From a virus, in the IMG/VR virus record IMGVR_UViG_3300030108_002488, positions 18,436-74,771 of that record: a stretch of 56,336 bases of DNA. One strand, 5' to 3'. A program made the translations under genes and the position numbers. Positions 53,901 through 56,336 of this stretch are shown here, one piece after another; the first letter of the stretch is position 1, and the number at the start of each line of letters is the position of its first letter. The notes under the pieces were generated by a model. That model did no database searches and was not told where the DNA came from. It saw only the letters and a list, made by a program, of their open reading frames with translations.

Positions 53901-56336
53901 ATTCCCTTTAAAGATAAGAAAGCAGGTATAACTCTTGTTCCATCAGGTGTATCGAATAAAGTAGAGGGGTCTCTAATATTACACCCTATTTGACTTTCTC
54001 TTGCTCTCATTAAAGCGTATGTAAAATAATCACTAGTAGAGCGGAATTTTCTTGAGTAAAAGTGTTTTTCATTAGCCCAATATGGAATACACGTTGCCTC
54101 TTCTGTTCTAGGTAAAACGCTATCTCCTAATGCTCTACCTGCAAAAGGCCCACCTGTGTATAATCCTGTATGTACGATATGACCGTGTGCTTTTCCGTAT
54201 AAAACCGCTTGACTAGTTTCTGCTAAAGATGTAGATGTTAGTGTGGCGGGCAAACTACCTGTAACTGGTGATAATAAATCATCTGTCATGTGATTTGCTA
54301 TATCGTGAGAATAAGCACTTTCAATAAAATAAGATTGCTGAGTTGGCCTCATGTATTTATTTTGTGTAGGGAATCCATTAGCAACATCTATTTGTGTAAT
54401 AAAAGGATGTGCGCTACCACCATTATAAGTCAAACTATATTTACCTAAATCTATTTTATTAGCGATAAGTCCTGTCTGTCCAGCACCCAATGAAACAGTG
54501 GATGAACCAAATTCTCCAACTATCGTAAAGCCGATATCATCAAAAATTGTTTTAATTCTTCTAATATCAGTGCCTATTTTTATCGCTTGACCAACAGATA
54601 ACTGTTGTTTGAAAACAGTGCCTGTTCCTATGACTAAACCTTGGCTACCCTGATTAATTGCTCGCACAGTTCCAGTAATAGGAACATCAAATTGAGTTGA
54701 GTTCGCAGCACCGATATGTCTTTGCCATCCTATTTCTGTGACTTTAGCGCTAGTTTGTACTTGCATATGTAAATCTTGGAATGCAATAAATTCACGGTCA
54801 TGCGCCACATCATAAAGTAAAACACGAGCATGCCCCTCTGTTGCTAAATATGGGTCAACGAATGCAACTACTGGTGGATTATCTAATCCTAAACTAGCGT
54901 AATTTAATTCTATTGTTTTATTGACATGTTGTGCATAATTTTCTGCTGTTTCTAAACAAGTATTACCGATTAAGAAATTTTCTAGTGGTATACTATTTCT
55001 AGGCTCATCGGATAAAGCACCCTCACCACCATTGAAGGCATTATATACTAAGCCTTCATTTAACACACCTCTACTTTTAGCAAACATTCCCTCTGTCGCA
55101 TGAGGATTGTTGTAAACCATATTAGCCCATATTGTGTCTCCATGTCTCAAACCACCAGCGGCGTAAGGATATAACCAAGTTCTATTGAGTATGGCTTCGT
55201 CATCATTTGGAATTAAATCATGACACCCTACTCTTAAGTAATATTCAGTATTTGTACTAGAGACGTTATTAGTTAATGTTGCTATGTAAGTGTCGAGAAT
55301 ACTCCTAGTAGCAGAAGGAATGTCTGCTGCAAAATTAATAGTAGTATAGGCTTGACCATCAACAAAACCTTCACTAATACCACCAGCATCGGTAGTAGAA
55401 ACCTGACCTAGGTAATACACTTTGGTAGCAACACTTGATGGACTAGCAGAGGCATTGTTAAAATCTTCAATGTATACATGGTCTCCCGTTCTTACAGATA
55501 AACCAATATTATTTGCTTGTAAAGAATAATTAGTATCGGTATCAGGTACACCACTAGAATCGCTACTTACCACCCTTATAGATGTAGTAGAGGGTCTAGC
55601 GGCTAAAGCCCATGGTGACCTATCAAACGCTGGTCTAAATGTGTGAGATAAATTTGTTGTATCTTCTAAAGCAGTGTCTGTTTTATCTGTAAACGGATTA
55701 AAACCACGTTGTTTTAATGTTACAGTTTCACCTACAATATAATCAGCATGAGTTGGATTAAGGAAATTAGGTAGTGTAGTTTCGTTTAAGCCTTGTACTA
55801 AGATTTGATTTTTATTAGTTTGAGGTGCCTCAACGCTAGTAGTGTAATGATTGAATATACCATGTGAACCCCAGTAAATAAACTCTGTTTCAGTACCAGC
55901 ATCAGGTAAAGTCACGGTCGCTTGATAGTGATAGTCGCCCATTTCATAAGTTACATCGTTAGTATCTCCATCTGCTAAATTAGTCACATTAGGAAATAAA
56001 TCTACATCTTCTTCACTCAATGTAATCATAAATAAACCAGTATATGTATTGGGAGCAGTTGTGCTAGTAGTGGGTGTCATGATAGGAGTGACATCTAAAA
56101 TAGTACCCTGTGCCCTTTTATTTCTTACTCTAGGTGCATGAGGGTTAGTCGAAGGTCCCGCTTTAAATTCAACAGCGCTCACATATTGCCTTAGTCCATA
56201 ATCTACATTACCACCTTGAGTTTTTACACTAGACTGGTCAAAATAATATTCACTTCTTCTTTCGAAATCTGATGACGGTGTCATTCTATCTGAAGATATT
56301 GGTTTCAAACCTTCAGATGTATAACCGTCTCCTATC
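41927..56336 (-). CDS. Giant tail-associated protein, more than 4,800 residues, partial at the right edge
   Basis: The frame is open to the window edge. The first start-like codon is TTG at 56308, but the frame continues upstream in phase, so the true start lies outside. It is probably extracellular and beta-rich: very high in Gly, Ser, Thr, Asn, Asp and Tyr, low in Lys and Cys, with no long helix or membrane segment. Counting from 56308, recognisable pieces include GMYVSGDGIPAGATVASI near 2200, a LamG-like stretch with GGAFTLMFESK near 3270, a glycine-rich repeat with AGGSGYS near 3760, and one AIEHANGHNG module near 4200. It overlaps the hub-like gene by TAATG. It may be a tail spike, a multi-domain adhesin or a coat around the tail. 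It occupies a quarter of the window. Confidence 0.8.
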   Translation of the reverse strand, partial: IGDGYTSEGLKPISSDRMTPSSDFERRSEYYFDQSSVKTQGGNVDYGLRQYVSAVEFKAGPSTNPHAPRVRNKRAQGTILDVTPIMTPTTSTTAPNTYTGLFMITLSEEDVDLFPNVTNLADGDTNDVTYEMGDYHYQATVTLPDAGTETEFIYWGSHGIFNHYTTSVEAPQTNKNQILVQGLNETTLPNFLNPTHADYIVGETVTLKQRGFNPFTDKTDTALEDTTNLSHTFRPAFDRSPWALAARPSTTSIRVVSSDSSGVPDTDTNYSLQANNIGLSVRTGDHVYIEDFNNASASPSSVATKVYYLGQVSTTDAGGISEGFVDGQAYTTINFAADIPSATRSILDTYIATLTNNVSSTNTEYYLRVGCHDLIPNDDEAILNRTWLYPYAAGGLRHGDTIWANMVYNNPHATEGMFAKSRGVLNEGLVYNAFNGGEGALSDEPRNSIPLENFLIGNTCLETAENYAQHVNKTIELNYASLGLDNPPVVAFVDPYLATEGHARVLLYDVAHDREFIAFQDLHMQVQTSAKVTEIGWQRHIGAANSTQFDVPITGTVRAINQGSQGLVIGTGTVFKQQLSVGQAIKIGTDIRRIKTIFDDIGFTIVGEFGSSTVSLGAGQTGLIANKIDLGKYSLTYNGGSAHPFITQIDVANGFPTQNKYMRPTQQSYFIESAYSHDIANHMTDDLLSPVTGSLPATLTSTSLAETSQAVLYGKAHGHIVHTGLYTGGPFAGRALGDSVLPRTEEATCIPYWANEKHFYSRKFRSTSDYFTYALMRARESQIGCNIRDPSTLFDTPDGTRVIPAFLSLKGIRSSSLDLTNSTETRLRHLKHWTDMDFTRRLTIDLGEVALRDGVTDVEAAARETVRLINQAAAPNGRTHIRRPNTQYPGSTREDAANIHTSADFAATGSTFDPAVWWDTDKAFDSHDKGTHMGYLRAHLGRVVQDANGNTGHSIIIHSTVPGATGRNFCVWLDNSTGQAPYEPEFLIGHGGRFRTFWCQPDEMSGENMHPAPMPLNKHGRPFAPITSLQQYTLPDESIQEIKSTGEFSPPARARDGTFTNPVLRAVSMTSGSGMSHNTVNTESLEAEGFVTSLVKGLRTGTNALGRVNFGGLVAAGVPGFAPDAGKWGFGRNGDGRFEYRYGQAFNSQTLTNAQIVAGNGALQTQYTQHVPFTQTARAEVGNTPIYGLRLTNHRGEGYGIRYIYKKINDSFALDNTELPDTINQEIAIFFDDRDVSEGGFTIGAHMHGVGDATGRGFPADPTSGVTLAGWRGNKWRGVPTPNAAYNCTAVYDKTNKKITITPTAPYTSALGHFDIAGYMGFPLTDGVIQISDPFNDTGALGNYGNMYSYTSRSVSDGAFELYGVEGAEFDTCQNSTDFGSASVTITALITPTANWTTLVTDELIASVTTAAINLVNPNIEDGVPFDCTQMYAADGRTFAEWGVKPDSIRIRAYDITKKIEPISKYFSASIHRDMAIQSAHIEYGELDVLKIQNGEILVGGNGLGQDKATHDSFIDAGANVACGYIPYTMMQIQTKGKGSNTNTATPVIVDSKNIPIDTETWRSNLVGSRFLSYSGDHILPCINNPTMIIEKEDIHELNDIDLKTGNIYLFAKPAGQESSPADINAHNSNGASNKARVLSFGTIETMYYQEESKSVTSSQGASSTTELDTIADTVSDDWPSADSNKDAVVQKYGDLKRSKLFAGFRSIGSVHSEPVIYFNGGRDSTDHWVPLFFGGGFSGVTIDINDGTNNDYSSTYTHHYAAGPTGCSGIQHANEISTAFGMVDCNAIMAFFPGTALLNQHRGSLMSPTFNRDNVLTSDLDRGVGTINNAHPNKTPYSSGVHVQKPMPFLLRFAHPTARYQDHRDGTDNKTTYIIFGPGQAFPFSQEDATPDNTLEPHPGKAITTGNTWSSVPANSGTPIFPNHIDNEKGHFMPKTSDYQTTRHAFHYRQTINWEPPVGKPLSQTLLQRPESGNMYGDVFTLAFKASKSGISGDDVFEDFRTAQPNRHAIFMGPSGMRTNADLCFHMDGGYHPGGSWLDNQITANPPHPTDNSRVAKAGITGIELNPSAFRVAAPLATKLLYSGAADGSSFDSTALTASDVDMEYIVVDGTRCQNGEELATVLGAAINTFPGKGALKAIGGTFMPSMGNAMRQDKYGWTTGYTVKEYNNLNNNTATGAAYNNDPTITCTASNAIQVGMYVSGDGIPAGATVASITTGSALTNVSEFELSVSTTGGSKSSQTLTFTGADMEDVDGTACKIENAYVTIEHGTSRTAAEQVPASGWLRTANIHPQLTGSGELAPAFACYHSRIVYYDSGSSKYRIRFYLANNKITGTKVFESVATWDDYIAQSPLNMGASHAADVQIPDIEEGDALYIWTKAGVIQFNNDDNTARNHMTQVHFSGLVDAVDRTKPIGAVGWAGERYSYLNSLDTGSNRYGAGLGAWHPLLGFSPYGGSMTCATTLGHIPNVAPMPNSPESSAPDRTSTLAGLPSLTDPTGGDSSWSASPDFDTDTHVPTFSDNTGFHNQPVNYSYKDRFGNARDLSAQHPELVHPQGTYARALLVISYESELALVAKKDRNGITCVGDYIKVGQTGTDTHAGTTQWDERIHGQDRFTAPANAGPNVEALIAKSTSLPTISDYTAANALDNGFASTFFLHNTITTDTDLENAEPCRAYTGDLFFDLDESVGSVNTAGVTGLTPQRNIADYFYSQTNVSPSTIFSGGSSQLQRNSFWLGDVNGYDLYKNAPFKNFNVEHAVWKRMDGGNLTLPSVNARGLGAIPWVTRVSGAAVGGATGTAHVMGEKLYGNVRFSFETTNSAMMPVLQAQELSHPQYASKNPKEMRNILEIPNEEIQFQAISVIDDTGQTHELEGGSPLGVIIRAYKAAGERSASGLQPSLANSGLSPNFEIQLPDPNAIPGNILVRSGFDRLQAYQTETIGDGGMLHPDLSETHLGSLFDNSIKGPRSNKTMDELGWEHISQDENFPDSTRDGWVASTNNAPLRSSYELQDKTLYFHITKMGHSHTERYPTVYTHSSGIVNQALTVSSYASGTLTASATITSSIYDAGFASKEVKGSRRFLRISNTTGDSVVVSYTGISGTTFTGVVGDIDFTQFIADNPPATTTLNISPSYYVPAGSTRFFAARRLRDHAEVSGNSPDMAHTEYFEPSSNDTLAYARYSDKVLTPMPVPRMGHHFVNATMPMLPGHWAHPAYQGIYNKHRSENLTMRQDEDIITFKEGFTEGAADVTSTVGTSITDYIHPLSATLKSGSLTATPSGPSDIHGGAFTLMFESKIKYDGYGVLASSGEGGDINKAGGHSIVLEAANHYTLQHHFPDPAEVGAYQIVIQPNLRSTHLGGHHFNNSSSSALPDGSGEALTTQQVHLVVGVKQDDERLEADYVGGLTLILAQATVVDVRGCEIFINEVMLDHDPDQGSQFTNIPPLLLYNSLGVQGSESPSFTRRTHSYHVGMFDDATPGYTLNIPWWSIFHSRVTSMTGFKHLALFRIDNYYEFCRGSTGGIGCQLTLAGYPSIYPDIYSYRLENRSLCPTAVVVTKATNLLTVDDASYFPFIPLFGEKLTWVNSDGTTATLAYSSRGAVTNANSTTSHKFIVSAASGSLPEAGTVVRLTRPYSNASTTELFTEPKRSVLTRNLPQLLAGTRDTNSLHTPDAFICAWSPNLGRPYTFYSDSSRTFPINGSNLHADRAVDEAAYNSIPEHFETIHYHGVNSSISHGPFNMDIKTPKPPVPISETLSSYGTSGTINNVILTAGGSGYSATTQAGAGGTGSSATFDLTVSGSNVITAVAINNAGQNYSYGDTLTIAGGSSGTVKVNGLKRIFTFAGDVSSEVSVNDFLFADGKIIGKVLAVATANVTIADTGKGFEPATGSTIYVGADGSVGTGAEIHALNGIQSQGSTTIMLSNYWPCGSRGGPLNSNLDGYAMAAAGWNMAGYYPAGTSVYWLDKDDDGSYSVSLGLASTFNPNASPPAASGETVGGYRPQTFGYRFGLRQPWNRPQWGFYGLRAWMEDTLASGSAVPLTVENRQGPLVEYPFGGLTYVGNDSSIGSATLPVTYVGVMERQTNFTGMLGMDKPEFQTRYSDGRRMTRSYGCPVRTIRNANSTQATATLTAAAHGSAHGLTAGQKITLTSTDGTVVDYFVSDTNDGGVAHLGAVAAGATLKSTGSITATLSTNATGIAVGFDLSGGTTQHQFVVLLKAAIEHANGHNGKITVGTVTNGVVTLTQAVAGPAGNTDITENLATVSEANFTGGIGVPRDWWGDGEALGISSFENALGYYLIDWWGNTRGEDVRRMPVRGFGIRPAWDAGDAYEYDRTNNRTPHARIWNNGKPIFNLKGIADTSGNILSSRTNTIPRFGGRLNDINSNNSNELVDVFAPTNALRVGDMGGGRGVRYPTEFNEDVLADISTVYQGSGIVLSHHTSEPTFGTGYIRPRNDVLASDEIKRGISARLDIEEDGLLKPDAVASEKVESFTGTSVHKEAISRSSPRIGIDAENLESFSGGSSSDMIVVNTEAHSLHTDRNIGQRVILHGGMQAASQTLGDYDLTALTFAGQPQGGVMRFSHTSNIHALGGNYILESSSFANPFDDTGWGLSSWASASEKTSNPYQVYNSGTVISRYNYTDKSIQFLLRPTRLLDNKHVEVFRSNLALHSSSPQSDSNYFSATSGGKYGLFNYSTPSATSTNFSGSDLPASNAPYQPVYYVKTSSSVQSPASKGPKLPGTEATGFDKTSLKGTVTRLVISENTLQKFRGDSSRSDGSEKDYNVKARFTQSLHSKGHKEDVTFNTSDHSGDA
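43545..44010 (-). repeat. HANGHNG module, copy in the giant gene
   Basis: The segment from LTAGQKITLTSTDG through AIEHANGHNGKITV and VTLTQAVAGPAGN to FTGGIG matches the two fibre copies. At DNA level the stretch around 43685 (ATGACCATTAGCGTGTTC on the plus strand) is nearly the same as at 38420 and 38910. Confidence 0.75.

Noticed and set aside
41927-56308. TTG 56308 as the true start of the giant gene
   Set aside because: The frame remains open upstream of this codon to the window edge (reading IGDGYTSEG before it), so the gene is truncated by the window.
1-56336. tRNA genes, CRISPR arrays, integrase or transposase genes
   Set aside because: I saw no cloverleaf with a GTTCRANYC T-arm, no regularly spaced direct repeats of CRISPR type and no integrase or transposase motif. 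A dedicated tRNA scan was not possible.

Overview
The window looks like part of the genome of a tailed double-stranded DNA virus of an archaeon. The left 35 kb carries an archaeal-type replication set: a family B polymerase, PCNA clamp, RFC-type clamp loader, RecA/RadA-like ATPase, fused PriS/PriL-like primase, AAA+ helicase-like ATPase, XPF/ERCC4 nuclease, Cas4-like nuclease and DEDDy exonuclease. It also carries a group II chaperonin (thermosome), which is not a bacterial-type protein. Promoters contain archaeal TATA boxes, and ribosome binding sites are close to GGAGGTGA. The right 21 kb carries tail and fibre-like proteins. This combination recalls the magroviruses described for marine Poseidoniales (Marine Group II). 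That assignment is inference from gene content; no capsid, portal or terminase gene lies in the window.

Layout. Bases 1-438 have no convincing gene. They hold inverted repeats, a candidate structured RNA (248-349) and the first copy of a repeated promoter. Bases 439-35317 are read rightward as tightly packed genes, nearly all joined by ATGA, GTGA or TAATG overlaps. Five copies of a 25-bp promoter element (404, 5191, 10187, 14638, 20446) divide this stretch into blocks of about 5 kb. A different promoter region before 31494 carries two TATA boxes and an operator-like palindrome.

Block 1 has small zinc-binding proteins and an SNF2 helicase. Block 2 has a PEP-utilising-enzyme-like protein and a tyrosine-phosphatase-like protein. 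Block 3 has tandemly duplicated small genes and a PC4-like protein. Block 4 is a run of zinc-ribbon microproteins, a glycosylase-like protein and a TFB-like cyclin-box protein. Block 5 is the replication and repair block. Block 6 has the helicase, exonuclease and thermosome.

The two arms converge at about 35.3 kb. From 35353 to the right edge the genes are read leftward: a small membrane protein, a beta-rich protein, a 1391-residue fibre, a short structural protein, a possible tail-hub protein, and a giant open frame of more than 4,800 codons that runs off the edge.

The most interesting items are: a 44-residue protein with two PCNA-binding motifs directly after the polymerase gene; a single-repeat TFB-like factor alongside a serial promoter family with fixed 52-nt spacing to the start codon; two structured elements of about 100 nt; a PEP-synthase-type phosphohistidine domain; and a protein module shared between the two largest tail genes.
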